DNA of 64,000 bases from Romboutsia faecis (GCF_014323405.1 NZ_JACRWE010000006.1:62001-126000), one strand, 5' to 3'; positions 23,812 to 33,418 are shown, counted from the stretch's first letter. Program-made: numbers and translations. The notes: generated by a model not told the origin, from the letters alone.

Positions 23812-24855
23812 CTAATCCATTTTTAATTTATCTAAACTTATTACGAATAACTCTCCTATAGGTTCATAATTTAGTGTTTGTAGTTCGTAATTATTAAGAA
23901 CCTTTGCAAAATATAAAGTGAAATTTAACTCTTTTGCACTTTCATCAACTCTATCTTCACTAAACTCAAATACTCCGTTTACTTCATCTTTATTATAACC
24001 CCACACATCAATATGATTAAAAGATTCATCCTCTCCACATAATTTAAATTCATAATCATATTGTTCTAAATTATTCATTTTTCTAGTATAAAAAATTCTT
24101 TGACTAATACGATTAATAGTCATATGAGTTAAAGTAATTGATTCTCCATTGCCAAGATCTATTGTTTTGTTTATTTCCATATATTTTGTATCTTTTGATA
24201 ATTCATCTCCATTAGTTTTAAATTCAAATACCCATTTTCCATTTACACTTTCTGTTTTACTTTCCACCTTCTCATCATTAATATAAAGTTCTATATCATT
24301 ATTTTTAAAGTTAGAACCTGAATATACTAACTTCACATCAACATCTCCTTCTAAATCAGAAGGTAATTTGTATGTTATAACTTCTTCCATATTATTATCA
24401 TCTATTGGAGATGATCCCCCTCCACTAGAACTTAAAATTAACTCACCATTTATATATAATTCAGTATCTAAATTAAATAAATCCCAGTTCATTTTCTTTT
24501 TTGAATTATATGATGTGTGAACTATCAATTCATCATTATTCAAAACAACTTCATTTAATGTAATTTTTAGTCCATTATCAGTATTTGTTTTATTTAATGT
24601 AGTTTTATAGTTGTCTATGTTTTTGCTTATGCCTAAAGCTTCCTTTATATCGTATATAAATTTATTCATATTTGCATACACAGGTTCTCTAAAAATAAAT
24701 AAACTACTTATTGTAACTATAGTCAAGCAACTAGCAATAGCAAGTTTTGATACTTTTTTAAACTTAATATTTCTTCTAGCTTCCATGCCTCTATCTATAG
24801 ATTCCTTTGTTATATCATCTAAATCTTTTGGCATTTTTATATCGTACTTTTTCAT
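23812..24855 (-). CDS. DUF4179 transmembrane anti-sigma factor
   Basis: The 347-residue protein has a short cytosolic N-terminus, one membrane span at about 38-54 (LAIASCLTIVTISSLFI) and a large extracytoplasmic beta-rich region starting with DUF4179 (YANMNKFIYDIKEALGI, then TLNEVVLNNDELIVHTSYN). The gene abuts the ECF sigma gene (stop and start adjacent), the normal layout for a sigma/anti-sigma pair. It should hold the sigma factor at the membrane until an envelope signal arrives. A similar pair lies at 31469-33181. Confidence 0.85.
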   Translation of the reverse strand: MKKYDIKMPKDLDDITKESIDRGMEARRNIKFKKVSKLAIASCLTIVTISSLFIFREPVYANMNKFIYDIKEALGISKNIDNYKTTLNKTNTDNGLKITLNEVVLNNDELIVHTSYNSKKKMNWDLFNLDTELYINGELILSSSGGGSSPIDDNNMEEVITYKLPSDLEGDVDVKLVYSGSNFKNNDIELYINDEKVESKTESVNGKWVFEFKTNGDELSKDTKYMEINKTIDLGNGESITLTHMTINRISQRIFYTRKMNNLEQYDYEFKLCGEDESFNHIDVWGYNKDEVNGVFEFSEDRVDESAKELNFTLYFAKVLNNYELQTLNYEPIGELFVISLDKLKMD

Positions 24856-25410
24856 TTATTTATCCTCCTTAAGAATTTTATATAGCATTTCTTTACCTCT
24901 TCTAATATTTGTTTTCACTGTATTTTCATTACATTCAAGTACTTTTGAAATATCTTTTATAGGCATATCTTGAAAATATTGAAGTATTATAGGTGTTTTG
25001 TACTTAATATCTAATTGTTCAATTGCGTTATATAAATCTAATTTTTCTTCTATCAAATCATAAGATATATCATCCTTTATTTCTATTTCATTTAATACAT
25101 CTTTGGTTTTATAATTTTTCCTATGTAAAAGATTAATATTGTTTAATAAAATCCTTGTAATCCAGGTTTTAAAATATTCTGGGTGTTTCAATTTATCAAT
25201 ACCTATAATAGCTTGATAGATAGTTTCCTGATATACATCTTTTGCATCATGCTCATTTTTTAAGTGAATATATGCCGTGCTATACAGGTACTCCTTGTAG
25301 TCATTAATAAGAATTTCAAATGCTTTTTTATCCCCTTTTTTAATCTTTTCTATTAATTCATTAGATTTTTTTCTCTGTTTGATTATTTTTAAACTAATTA
25401 GTTTTTTCAT
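24856..25410 (-). CDS. ECF-type RNA polymerase sigma factor
   Basis: The 184-residue protein has sigma region 2 (AFEILINDYKEYLYSTAYIH, DAKDVYQETIYQAIIGIDKL) and region 4 (DIKYKTPIILQYFQDMPIKDISKVLECNENTVKTNIRRGKEML). It is full length for an ECF sigma factor. TGAAACTT lies at 25468-25461, about 50 bp upstream, and resembles the GAAAC -35 of ECF promoters, so autoregulation is plausible. The anti-sigma gene follows directly. Confidence 0.9.
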   Translation of the reverse strand: MKKLISLKIIKQRKKSNELIEKIKKGDKKAFEILINDYKEYLYSTAYIHLKNEHDAKDVYQETIYQAIIGIDKLKHPEYFKTWITRILLNNINLLHRKNYKTKDVLNEIEIKDDISYDLIEEKLDLYNAIEQLDIKYKTPIILQYFQDMPIKDISKVLECNENTVKTNIRRGKEMLYKILKEDK

Positions 25411-25595
25411 CTTTTACTCCTTAAATCGATTATATATATTAGTTGTATATGTCAGACATAAAGTTTCAACAAATAAAAAAATTAGATTATTTTTTACTTT
25501 TCATATATATGGAATATTTTGTTATAATATATCATATATTAATTGATTAAAATAATATATTCTTAAAATCAGGATTATTCAGGAGGGGAAAATAA

Positions 25596-26003
25596 TTGTA
25601 TAAAAATAAATTAACTACATCAATATTCATTGTAATAGTATTCTTTTTAGTACTTAATTTTTTCATAAAAATTAATGAACAATTTGATGGTGCAACATTA
25701 AGTGGAAGTATCGGTGGGATTACCTTTCATAATAATGAAAAGTTTTCAAAAGAAGATAAAGAATCTCTTACTAAAATTTGCTTTGCAAAACGAAAAAATG
25801 GGATTGATATAAATTCTGAAACTGCCAAAAACCTAGGAAGACCGACTAATACTATGAAATTGTCTATAGATAATAAAATTGAATCAGTATCTACTAAGTC
25901 ATTTGATTATAACTTGTGGTTTGGTAATAATAAGGGGTACATTAAAAATGAAAATGATAATAAGATTTATGAATTGAGTAATGAAGAAAATGAGTTTTTA
26001 TAA
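25596..26003 (+). CDS. Unknown membrane-anchored protein divergent from the ECF sigma gene
   Basis: Start is TTG 25596 with AGGAGGGG upstream; 135 residues. Residues 5-25 (KLTTSIFIVIVFFLVLNFFI) form a signal anchor, and the rest is a small polar extracytoplasmic domain with no recognised family. TATAAT lies near 25524. Its divergence from the sigma/anti-sigma operon makes it a candidate member of that regulon, but this is only positional. Confidence 0.65.
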   Translation: MYKNKLTTSIFIVIVFFLVLNFFIKINEQFDGATLSGSIGGITFHNNEKFSKEDKESLTKICFAKRKNGIDINSETAKNLGRPTNTMKLSIDNKIESVSTKSFDYNLWFGNNKGYIKNENDNKIYELSNEENEFL

Positions 26004-26367
26004 ATGCTTACTTAAAATTTCATAGTACTGAAGAGGTAAAAAATATGATATCTAAAGAATTCTAATTATAATAAAATATCTATAACAAATACTTTAATCA
26101 TAATTCTTTATTCGAAATATTTCAAATTAATCACAAAATTTAAAATAACTACACATAACCTTCTATTTAGTTTTATTTTTCTCACAAATATTTCTAATTG
26201 AGATTCACTTTTAAATTTAAAGCTCTCTTAGTTAATTTATAAATATTCAATAAATCAATTTATCAAAATATAAATTTATAGTAAACTAAGGATAAAGATT
26301 AGTTTATATTAAACTTAAAGGGAATTAGATAATGAAAGGGATTAATTATAATTAAAGAGTAAAAACT

Positions 26368-26493
26368 ATGGCCTTTTATTCGTTTATAGGTGGTGTTTAC
26401 TTTATATTGTCTATGTTAGGATTGGTACTAAGAATTGATAATCTATTTATGCCATCATTATATATATCTATGCTTTACGCAAGGAATGAGTAA
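26368..26493 (+). CDS. Possible 41-residue membrane peptide
   Basis: ATG 26368 opens a frame reading MAFYSFIGGVYFILSMLGLV, then LRIDNLFMPSLYISMLYARNE and a stop. It is hydrophobic enough for one span. The upstream AAAGAG is a weak ribosome binding site and there is no family match known to me; it may be a gene remnant. Confidence 0.25.
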   Translation: MAFYSFIGGVYFILSMLGLVLRIDNLFMPSLYISMLYARNE

Positions 26494-26504
26494 TTAGTAA
26501 CTTT

Positions 26505-26560
26505 AATGAAAAAGTAATAATTTTATGTTATAAATCAACAAAAATTATTACTTTTTCATT
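26505..26560. terminator. Perfect 20-bp-arm AT-rich hairpin
   Basis: Arms AATGAAAAAGTAATAATTTT (26505-26524) and its exact complement (26541-26560) enclose 16 nt. It lies between the small ORF and the 3' end of the threonine dehydratase gene, so it could terminate both strands, although T tracts are interrupted. Confidence 0.6.
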
Positions 26561-26616
26561 GTGTAAATCAAGGTTAATTTTTATACTATTTATTTCTAAA
26601 CTGATATGATAATCGT

Positions 26617-27825
26617 CTACACTTCAACCATTTCAAAACCAGCTTCTTTTACAGCATTTTTAATTTTTTCTATATGCTCATGGTTAAATGTTTCTATAAC
26701 CATCTTAGCATCTAATTTACCAATTACACCTTCTGCAGATAAGTTGACTGATATTAAATTTCCATCAAGACCAGTTATTATCTTACTTAATTCAGCTAGA
26801 CCACCTGGTTGAGCTTTGATATTGGTATAAAATGTAAAACGTCTACCACTCTTAGTTAATCCTAATAAAATTATTTTACTTAACGTATTAACATCTATAT
26901 TACCACCAGATATTATACAAACAACATTTTCATTTGCTTTAGGTTTGTATTTTTTACTTAATAAAGCAGCAGTAGTAACTGCTCCAGAACCTTCTGATAT
27001 AACTTTTTGATTTTCCATTAAGAATAATAAACCTTCTGCTATTTCATCCTCTTCAACTAAAACAACTTCATCAACTAATTCTTTTATTATATCAAAAGTT
27101 ATATCTCCAGGAGTTTTAACTGCTATACCATCTGCAACTGTAGTTGATTTAAAAGCTGTTGTTACCTTACCATGCTTGATAGATTCATGCATTGAAGGAA
27201 TATTTGCAGTTTGTACACCTACTATTTTTATATTTGGATTAAGTGATTTTGCAGCTACTGCAACTCCAGCAATAAGTCCACCACCACCAATTGGACATAA
27301 TATTGTATCAACATTGTGATCCATTTGTTCAAATATTTCAAGACCAATAGTACCTTGACCCGCTATAACATATTTATCATTAAATGGATGTAAGAATGTT
27401 GCTCCTGTTTCTTTTTGTATTTCTACAGCTTTTGCATAAGCATCATCGTAAACTACACCTTCTAATACAACCTTTGCTCCATAACCTTTAGTTGCTGTTA
27501 CTTTTGATAAAGGAGCTGTTGCAGGCATTACTATTGTTGCATCTATACCATTCATTTTTGCTCCTAATGCCACACCTTGAGCATGGTTGCCTGCACTAGA
27601 TGCTATAACTCCATTTGCTTTTTCTTCTTCTGTAAGATTTGCTATTTTATTACAAGCACCTCTAACTTTAAAAGAACCTGTTTTTTGTAAATTTTCGCAT
27701 TTAAAGAATACATTTGCATTTGTCATATCACTTAATTTTACACTCTCAAGTATATCTGTTTTTTTTACTATGTCTTTTATTGTTTTTTTAGCTTCTTGAA
27801 CGTCTTTTAAGGTCACTTTTGTCAT
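26617..27825 (-). CDS. ilvA: Threonine ammonia-lyase (threonine dehydratase)
   Basis: The 402-residue PLP enzyme deaminates threonine to 2-oxobutyrate. Lys53 in KTGSFKVRGACNK binds PLP, and the phosphate loop GGGGL is at about 187. A C-terminal ACT-like domain from about 328 (RRFTFYTNIKAQPGGLAELS) places it in the short clostridial type with one regulatory domain, between catabolic TdcB and long biosynthetic IlvA. No isoleucine-biosynthesis gene is adjacent, so a catabolic role is equally possible. A hairpin lies in its leader at 27879-27899. Confidence 0.92.
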   Translation of the reverse strand: MTKVTLKDVQEAKKTIKDIVKKTDILESVKLSDMTNANVFFKCENLQKTGSFKVRGACNKIANLTEEEKANGVIASSAGNHAQGVALGAKMNGIDATIVMPATAPLSKVTATKGYGAKVVLEGVVYDDAYAKAVEIQKETGATFLHPFNDKYVIAGQGTIGLEIFEQMDHNVDTILCPIGGGGLIAGVAVAAKSLNPNIKIVGVQTANIPSMHESIKHGKVTTAFKSTTVADGIAVKTPGDITFDIIKELVDEVVLVEEDEIAEGLLFLMENQKVISEGSGAVTTAALLSKKYKPKANENVVCIISGGNIDVNTLSKIILLGLTKSGRRFTFYTNIKAQPGGLAELSKIITGLDGNLISVNLSAEGVIGKLDAKMVIETFNHEHIEKIKNAVKEAGFEMVEV

Positions 27826-27878
27826 ATTTTCACTCCTAGCTGTTTATATAATAGGTATATTTAATTTTTATATTTTTA

Positions 27879-27899
27879 ATAAGGATCTGCAATCCTTAT
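27879..27899 (-). promoter_or_regulatory. Hairpin in the ilvA leader
   Basis: ATAAGGAT (27879-27886) pairs with ATCCTTAT (27892-27899) around CTGCA, 54 nt upstream of the ilvA start, followed on the minus strand by TTAAAAAT. Too short to call an attenuator with confidence; no T-box sequence was seen. Confidence 0.3.
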
Positions 27900-28012
27900 A
27901 ATATTTTTTCCAATAATCTAATTTATATATTGATAAGAAAATGCCATTTATGTATATACTAAAAATCCAAAAAATATTTTAGTAGTTTTTAGATTTAAAT
28001 TATAAAGGCATA

Positions 28013-28045
28013 AAAATAAGCGTTGAATTAGTCAACGCCTATTTT
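28013..28045 (-). terminator. Terminator of the sulfurtransferase gene
   Basis: AAAATAAGCGTTGA (28013-28026) pairs with TCAACGCCTATTTT (28032-28045) with one mismatch around a 5-nt loop, 9 nt after the stop codon. Confidence 0.85.
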
Positions 28046-28053
28046 AGGAAGGT

Positions 28054-28890
28054 TTACTTAATACTTACTTCATTTTCATCATAACTTATCCAATCACTAA
28101 AGCTACCAGCATATAATTTGTGATTAATTCCTGCTTCACTTAGTGCTAAGCTATTAGGACATGCAGTTATACCAGAACCACAATAAACTATAACTTCATC
28201 ATAATTATTTAAGTCATTAAATTGTTTTTTAAGTTCTTCTGATGATTTTAAATAGTATTTGTCGTCTACTTTTTTTAGTATGTCCATCCAAAAGAAGTTT
28301 AATGCACCAGGTATATGACCTGCCTTTTTATCTACTGGCTCAAATTCACCTATATATCTTTGATATTCCCTAGAATCTACAAGTGCAATTTTCTCATTAT
28401 TAACTCTTTCTTTAACATAATTCATATCTACTTTCATATTTTCTTTAACATTTATGGTTAAATCCCCTTTTTTTGATTTAGTTTCTTCTATAGATATTTC
28501 TCCCCCCTCTTCTTTATAAGCTTCTAGACCTCCATTAAGTACATATACTTTATCATGTCCTAAGTATTTTAGAATCCACCATAATCTTGATGCACCTGAT
28601 AGGTCACCTTCATCATAAGATATAACTATAGAATCATCATTTATGCCGATGTTTTCAAAAGTAGATTTTAATTCTTCTATAGAAGGTATTGGATGTCTTC
28701 CGCCGTGAGCTTTTACAACACTTGATAAATCTTTTTCTATATCAACTCTTTTAGCACCTTTTATATGACCTTCTTCATAACTTCTTTTACCATATTCTTT
28801 ATCCATCAAATTAAATCTACAATCAACTATAACTAATTTTTCATTATTTAAATTATCTATTAACCATTTTGCATTTACTAAATTGCTCAT
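28054..28890 (-). CDS. Tandem-rhodanese sulfurtransferase (thiosulfate/3-mercaptopyruvate type)
   Basis: The 278-residue protein has two rhodanese domains, about 5-125 and 155-275. The C-terminal domain carries the catalytic Cys237 in VIVYCGSGITACPN; the CGSGIT loop fits mercaptopyruvate or thiosulfate sulfurtransferases better than certain assignment to one. The N-terminal domain has SYDEGDLSGA with no Cys and is inactive, as usual. It is monocistronic and divergent from the aminotransferase gene. Confidence 0.9.
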   Translation of the reverse strand: MSNLVNAKWLIDNLNNEKLVIVDCRFNLMDKEYGKRSYEEGHIKGAKRVDIEKDLSSVVKAHGGRHPIPSIEELKSTFENIGINDDSIVISYDEGDLSGASRLWWILKYLGHDKVYVLNGGLEAYKEEGGEISIEETKSKKGDLTINVKENMKVDMNYVKERVNNEKIALVDSREYQRYIGEFEPVDKKAGHIPGALNFFWMDILKKVDDKYYLKSSEELKKQFNDLNNYDEVIVYCGSGITACPNSLALSEAGINHKLYAGSFSDWISYDENEVSIK

Positions 28891-29001
28891 AATTTTACTC
28901 CTAAATATAGATTTTTATTATTTTTCACCTTTTTTAACATACTATACTTTTGATATGGAGATTCTAAAATTAATACGCTATATATTTAGGAGGACATCAC
29001 A

Positions 29002-30198
29002 ATGAATTTATCAAAAAGAATAGAGTCAGTTCCAACTTCAACTATTATGGAATTGTTAACTCTTTCAGCTAAAGCTAAAAAAAGTGGTAAAAAAGTTTAT
29101 CATCTAAATATAGGACAACCAGATATTAAAACTCCACAAGGTTTTTATAAAGCTATAAGAGAATTTAAAGGAGAAATTTTAGAATATTCTTTATCTGAAG
29201 GTTTACCAGAGCTTATAGAAGCTATTAGAAAGTATTATGAGGACTATAATATTAAATTTGATGATGATGAAATAATTATAACTAATGGTGGTAGTGAGGC
29301 TTTACTTTTTACAATGCTTACAATATGTGATGATGGTGATAATATTTTAGTACCAGAGCCTTTTTATTCAAATTACTATAATTTCTCAAAATCAGTTGGA
29401 GTTAATATAAATCCTATAACTACTCTTGCAGAAAATGGATTCCATTTACCAAATAAAGAAGAAATAGTGTCTAAAATAGATGGTAAAACTAAAGCAATAT
29501 TATTCTCTAATCCAGGTAATCCAACTGGTGTTGTTTATACTAAAGAAGAAATAAATATGCTAGCAGACATTGCAATAGAGCATAATCTATGGATAATAGC
29601 AGATGAAGTTTATAGAGAATTTATTTACGAAGGTGAGTATACTAGTTTAGGTAACATTGAAAAAGTTAAAGATAGGGTAATAATAGTTGATAGTGTTTCT
29701 AAACGTTATAGTGCTTGTGGTGCTAGAATTGGGTGTGTTGCTTCTAAAAATAAAGATTATATCAAAGCTATACTTAAATTATGCCAAGCAAGATTATCTG
29801 TTCCAACTCTTGAACAACTAGGAGCAATAGAGCTTTATAATACTGATAAATCTTATCTTACAGATGTTAATGAAGAGTATAGACAAAGAAGAGATGTTCT
29901 ATATAATGAGCTTATAAAAGTTCCTGGAGTTATATGCGAAAAACCAACTGGTGCTTTTTATATAGTTGCTAAGCTTCCTGTTGAAAATGCAGATGATTTT
30001 ACTAAATGGCTTTTGAGTGATTTTGATGTAAATGGAGAAACTGTAATGCCTTGTCCTGCAGAAGGTTTTTATATGACACCTGGGCTTGGAGTTGATGAAA
30101 TAAGACTTGCATATGTTCTTAATTCTGAAAACTTATCAAAAGCTGCACGTTTACTTAAAGAAGGACTTGAAACTTATTTAAAGTTAAATAAAAAATAA
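29002..30198 (+). CDS. Class I/II pyridoxal-phosphate aminotransferase
   Basis: The 398-residue protein is full length for the AspC/AspB fold type I group. PLP Lys234 is in SVSKRYSACGARIG; NPGNPTG (about 170-176) and IIADEVYREF are also present, and the substrate-carboxylate Arg lies near the C-terminus (DEIRLAYVL). The closest general description is aspartate- or aromatic-aminotransferase-like; the substrate is not decidable here. AGGAGG lies 9 nt before ATG. Confidence 0.9.
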   Translation: MNLSKRIESVPTSTIMELLTLSAKAKKSGKKVYHLNIGQPDIKTPQGFYKAIREFKGEILEYSLSEGLPELIEAIRKYYEDYNIKFDDDEIIITNGGSEALLFTMLTICDDGDNILVPEPFYSNYYNFSKSVGVNINPITTLAENGFHLPNKEEIVSKIDGKTKAILFSNPGNPTGVVYTKEEINMLADIAIEHNLWIIADEVYREFIYEGEYTSLGNIEKVKDRVIIVDSVSKRYSACGARIGCVASKNKDYIKAILKLCQARLSVPTLEQLGAIELYNTDKSYLTDVNEEYRQRRDVLYNELIKVPGVICEKPTGAFYIVAKLPVENADDFTKWLLSDFDVNGETVMPCPAEGFYMTPGLGVDEIRLAYVLNSENLSKAARLLKEGLETYLKLNKK

Positions 30199-30204
30199 AT
30201 CTAT

Positions 30205-30259
30205 AAAAAAGTGATAATTCTTAGTATTCATATTTCAATCTAAGAATCATCACTTTTTT
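30205..30259 (+). terminator. Terminator of the aminotransferase gene
   Basis: Arms 30205-30224 and 30240-30259 pair at 19 of 20 positions and end in six T. Confidence 0.9.
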
Positions 30260-30339
30260 CCATTCTTTCATTTCCATAAATACAAGTTAAAAATCTCGAC
30301 CTTTTTCCGTTAATGAATATTCAACTTTGATTAAAATAT

Positions 30340-30807
30340 TTAGCGTTCCATTATATTTTTATTCTCGACAATAAACTCACCGATAACTGTAGTTCCATCT
30401 GTTTCGTATAATGGAATAGATATTTTTTCAGGATTTTTATAGCTATATTCGTTATCATGGCCAAATATATCCTCATATCTTACATAACCTTCAACATTAT
30501 CCTCACCTATCGCTTCAATTAAATCTGGGTCAATATACTCTCCATCTTCAGTAATTATAGTTGAGCCATATGTCTCACCATTTTTATTGGTAGGAAAGTG
30601 ACCTCTTTCTGTATCTTTTATTGCATCTGATTTTCCTGTATTTTGTGATTGCATTTTTTCTTCATTAACTTCTTTAATATCTTCTGTTTTAAGAATTGCT
30701 ATTTTATCTATGCCTGAATATTGAAAGCCTTTAACTTTAATTATAGTTGCTACAATTAATAAGGATAACCCTATAACTATACTTATTCTTTTACCTTTTG
30801 ATTTCAT
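30340..30807 (-). CDS. Membrane-anchored protein with a short conserved secreted motif
   Basis: I start at ATG 30807, after GGGGGATAAACAA; a start 15 nt upstream overlaps that site. One anchor lies at about 10-26 (ISIVIGLSLLIVATIIKV). The extracytoplasmic part has HFPTNKNGETYGSTIITEDG and PDLIEAIGEDNVEGYVRYEDI, a motif that recurs in Firmicutes next to M56/BlaR1-type peptidases and small secreted proteins. Its role is unknown. It follows the second sigma/anti-sigma operon and VanZ gene on the same strand after a 136-nt gap. Confidence 0.7.
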   Translation of the reverse strand: MKSKGKRISIVIGLSLLIVATIIKVKGFQYSGIDKIAILKTEDIKEVNEEKMQSQNTGKSDAIKDTERGHFPTNKNGETYGSTIITEDGEYIDPDLIEAIGEDNVEGYVRYEDIFGHDNEYSYKNPEKISIPLYETDGTTVIGEFIVENKNIMER

Positions 30808-30958
30808 TTGTTTATCCCCCATTAATTTATATTCATTTCGATTTAGCTATATAACAATTGCTATTTAGTTAGAATAATCATATCAATAAATTTCTATTTA
30901 TATACATGTTATCATAATTATTCTTAATTCGCATTATATAACAATTTCAAACTTTTCA

Positions 30959-31444
30959 TTACATATTTAACTTTTTCATACATCTTAAATTATTAATTAA
31001 AAAATAAATTATACTACCTATTACTGCCCCAGAAGTATTCCATATTATATCATCAATATCCATAAACCTTCCAACAAAAAACTGTAAAGTCTCTATACAC
31101 GTTGAAAACACCAATGATATAATTAGTACCTTTAAAAGCTTTTTATTCTTTTTTAAATATAGCATTGTAAATAAAAATCCAAATGGCATAAAAAATATAA
31201 TATTTAATACAACTTGTCTTAACACACTTTGAGGACTTACCATAAAATCACTTATTGTATTTACAAGTGGAACTAAATTAGGTGCCATATGCATATCTGT
31301 AAAGTCACTAGGTTTTATATATAATACATGTGTTATTGATAATACAACTACTATATAAACTAAAAAAATTAAATTCCCAATACATTTAACAATATTTATC
31401 TTATTTCTAATATTACTTTTATTAGTAAATTTTACTTCGCTCAT
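30959..31444 (-). CDS. VanZ-family membrane protein
   Basis: I start at ATG 31444, because GGAGGAAGAA just before it serves as ribosome binding site; 161 residues. Four to five membrane spans and the VanZ features PLVNTISDFM, RQVVLNIIFFMPFGFLFTMLY and CIETLQFFVGRFMDIDDIIWNTSGAVIGSIIYF are present. VanZ-like proteins give low-level teicoplanin or lipoglycopeptide resistance in some hosts. It lies 24 nt after a DUF4179 anti-sigma gene, so an envelope-stress link is likely. Confidence 0.9.
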   Translation of the reverse strand: MSEVKFTNKSNIRNKINIVKCIGNLIFLVYIVVVLSITHVLYIKPSDFTDMHMAPNLVPLVNTISDFMVSPQSVLRQVVLNIIFFMPFGFLFTMLYLKKNKKLLKVLIISLVFSTCIETLQFFVGRFMDIDDIIWNTSGAVIGSIIYFLINNLRCMKKLNM

Positions 31445-31468
31445 TTCTTCCTCCAACTTTAGATCCTA

Positions 31469-32650
31469 TTAATTTAAATCAATTATTATAGCTTTATCTT
31501 CATACTCTATTCTGTGATGATATTTAGGATTATCAGAATTTTTCTCCCTATAATATTGATAAGGTAAAATCTTTATACTCTTTAGCTTTTGATTATCTTC
31601 TAGATTTCCTTCAAGTACATTTTCCATATAATTTTCATCTTTATTATACCTACCAGATCCACCATAACTTATACTTTTTCCATCTTGATCTAATAACTCA
31701 ATTTCTATATCTCTGTTTTCAAAGCTATATCCCTCACCAATTTTGCTTGTATAGCTTAACTTAACTGAAACTGGAGATACTCTTAATTGCTCAATATTAA
31801 TTAAAGCTTTAAAATCTTTATCATTTATACTTATTTCTTTATTTATATCAAAAACCTTAGTTTCACCAATAATCTTCTTTCCGTTAACAGTAAAATCAAA
31901 TTCCCAATTGCCTTTTATAAATTCAAACTTATCATTCATAACTCTTGGAATTAGTCCATATTTTTGAACACCAACTTCGTCAAAAACAACTTTAACATCA
32001 TAATCTTTATTTGGATCTAAATTATCAAGAATATGATAATTATTTATATCAGATCTCCCATCATTATTAGTATCTATATTTTCTAAACTTAATGAAGTTA
32101 AGAAGTTTTGACTATTATTTTGTTTTCTTTCATATCTAGTTGCTCCACCAGTTTCTACAAACTTCTTTCCATCAATATACACAGTAGCTTCTGGTAAGTA
32201 GTAATTTTTATTTGAAAATAGACCTTTTTTTAACTTACTTTCATCAAAATTAGAAGTATCTATATTCATACTTAATAATAAATTTTCATCATCTAACAAT
32301 ACTTCTAATAAGCTAACCTTTATACCCTTATCTTCACAACTTTTATTAACTTCTACCTTGTATCCGTTGTACTCATCTTCTTTTTTTCCTAAAAAGCTTT
32401 CTATTTGCTTTCCTATATTTTGAACCAATGCTAAAACATTATCATTACTAAGTAAAGCAGCAGAAATTGATAAACAAATTACTGATGCTATTATCCCCTT
32501 TTTATAAGTCTTTTTATTATCTTTTTTTTCTTTATTTATATCTTTAACTAAATTATAAAATAATTTATCTTTATCATCTTGTGATAGTTTATGTATTTCA
32601 TAATCATCATTTATACTCATATCATTGAAAAGTTCATATTTATTCTTCAT
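31469..32650 (-). CDS. DUF4179 transmembrane anti-sigma factor (second set)
   Basis: The 393-residue protein has a cytosolic N-terminus, one span at about 48-66 (GIIASVICLSISAALLS), and the DUF4179 region (VLALVQNIGKQIESFLGKKEDEYNGYKV, then LLEVLLDDENLLLSMNIDTS), with further beta-rich domains. It starts 9 nt after the ECF sigma gene. The overall plan matches the 23812-24855 protein, but sequence similarity is modest. Confidence 0.85.
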   Translation of the reverse strand: MKNKYELFNDMSINDDYEIHKLSQDDKDKLFYNLVKDINKEKKDNKKTYKKGIIASVICLSISAALLSNDNVLALVQNIGKQIESFLGKKEDEYNGYKVEVNKSCEDKGIKVSLLEVLLDDENLLLSMNIDTSNFDESKLKKGLFSNKNYYLPEATVYIDGKKFVETGGATRYERKQNNSQNFLTSLSLENIDTNNDGRSDINNYHILDNLDPNKDYDVKVVFDEVGVQKYGLIPRVMNDKFEFIKGNWEFDFTVNGKKIIGETKVFDINKEISINDKDFKALINIEQLRVSPVSVKLSYTSKIGEGYSFENRDIEIELLDQDGKSISYGGSGRYNKDENYMENVLEGNLEDNQKLKSIKILPYQYYREKNSDNPKYHHRIEYEDKAIIIDLN

Positions 32651-32659
32651 ATATCCTCC

Positions 32660-33181
32660 TTACCTTTTATATAATTCTCTTAATTTTTTCTTACCTCTAG
32701 ACAATCTACTATAAATATTAAAAGGCTTTATATTCATCTCTTTAGATATGTCTTCTATTTCTAATTCTTCAATGTAGTACATCTTAAAAAGATTTTTATC
32801 TTGCTCTTTTAAATTGCTAAGTATTTCATCTATTTCTTCTTCAATTTCTTTTTTTAATAGATTTTTATCTATCATTATAATTTCTTCATTTATATTTTCA
32901 TCTAATTTATACTTTAAGTATTTTCTTTTATAATCAATGGTATTGTATTTTGATATAACTCCTATCCAGTTCTTCAAAGTATTTTTATCTTTATCATAGC
33001 TGTTTATGTTATTCCAAATGGATAAAAGTATATCATTAATACATTCTTCTTGATAATAATTTAAATCCTTAAGATTATTTTTTACTATGGTATTTATGTA
33101 ATCACCATAAGATTCTATTAACAATCTTAGACCTTCTTCTTTTTTCTTTTTTATATATTTGATTATAATCTTATCTTCCAA
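32660..33181 (-). CDS. ECF-type RNA polymerase sigma factor (second set)
   Basis: The 173-residue protein has region 2 (DYINTIVKNNLKDLNYYQEECINDILLSIWNNINSYD) and region 4 (LSNLKEQDKNLFKMYYIEELEIEDISKEMNIKPFNIYSRLSRGKKKLREL). It heads an operon with a DUF4179 anti-sigma factor and VanZ. The upstream 230 bp has no GAAAC box like the one upstream of the first sigma gene, so the two pathways probably differ. Confidence 0.88.
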   Translation of the reverse strand: MEDKIIIKYIKKKKEEGLRLLIESYGDYINTIVKNNLKDLNYYQEECINDILLSIWNNINSYDKDKNTLKNWIGVISKYNTIDYKRKYLKYKLDENINEEIIMIDKNLLKKEIEEEIDEILSNLKEQDKNLFKMYYIEELEIEDISKEMNIKPFNIYSRLSRGKKKLRELYKR

Positions 33182-33384
33182 TGTGTACCTCCTCGTAAAA
33201 GCCCTTACACATAAACATTCGTATTGTATTTATATTTTCTAACATTTTTGAGAAATTTTTTTAATTTTTATTAAACTAAAAATAACCTTGCGTTAGTATA
33301 ATATCATAGACATTATAAGCCTACAATTAACTACTACTGAATAATAACAATGATATAAATACTATAATCTTTAATTAAACGCAA

Positions 33385-33415
33385 AAATGCTGAACTCAAT
33401 ATGAGTTCAGCATTT
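33385..33415 (-). terminator. Terminator after the Ig-like small gene
   Basis: AAATGCTGAACTCA (33385-33398) and TGAGTTCAGCATTT (33402-33415) pair perfectly over 14 bp around ATA; minus-strand continuation is TTTGCG. Confidence 0.88.
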
Positions 33416-33418
33416 AAT

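Larger units (their letters stand above)
26004..26616. other. Long AT-rich intergenic stretch
   Basis: About 610 bp without a convincing gene. It contains one possible small membrane ORF (26368-26493) and a striking hairpin (26505-26560). The part from 26050 to 26330 is more than 75 percent A+T by eye and shows stop codons in all frames; it may be a decayed gene. Confidence 0.5.
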
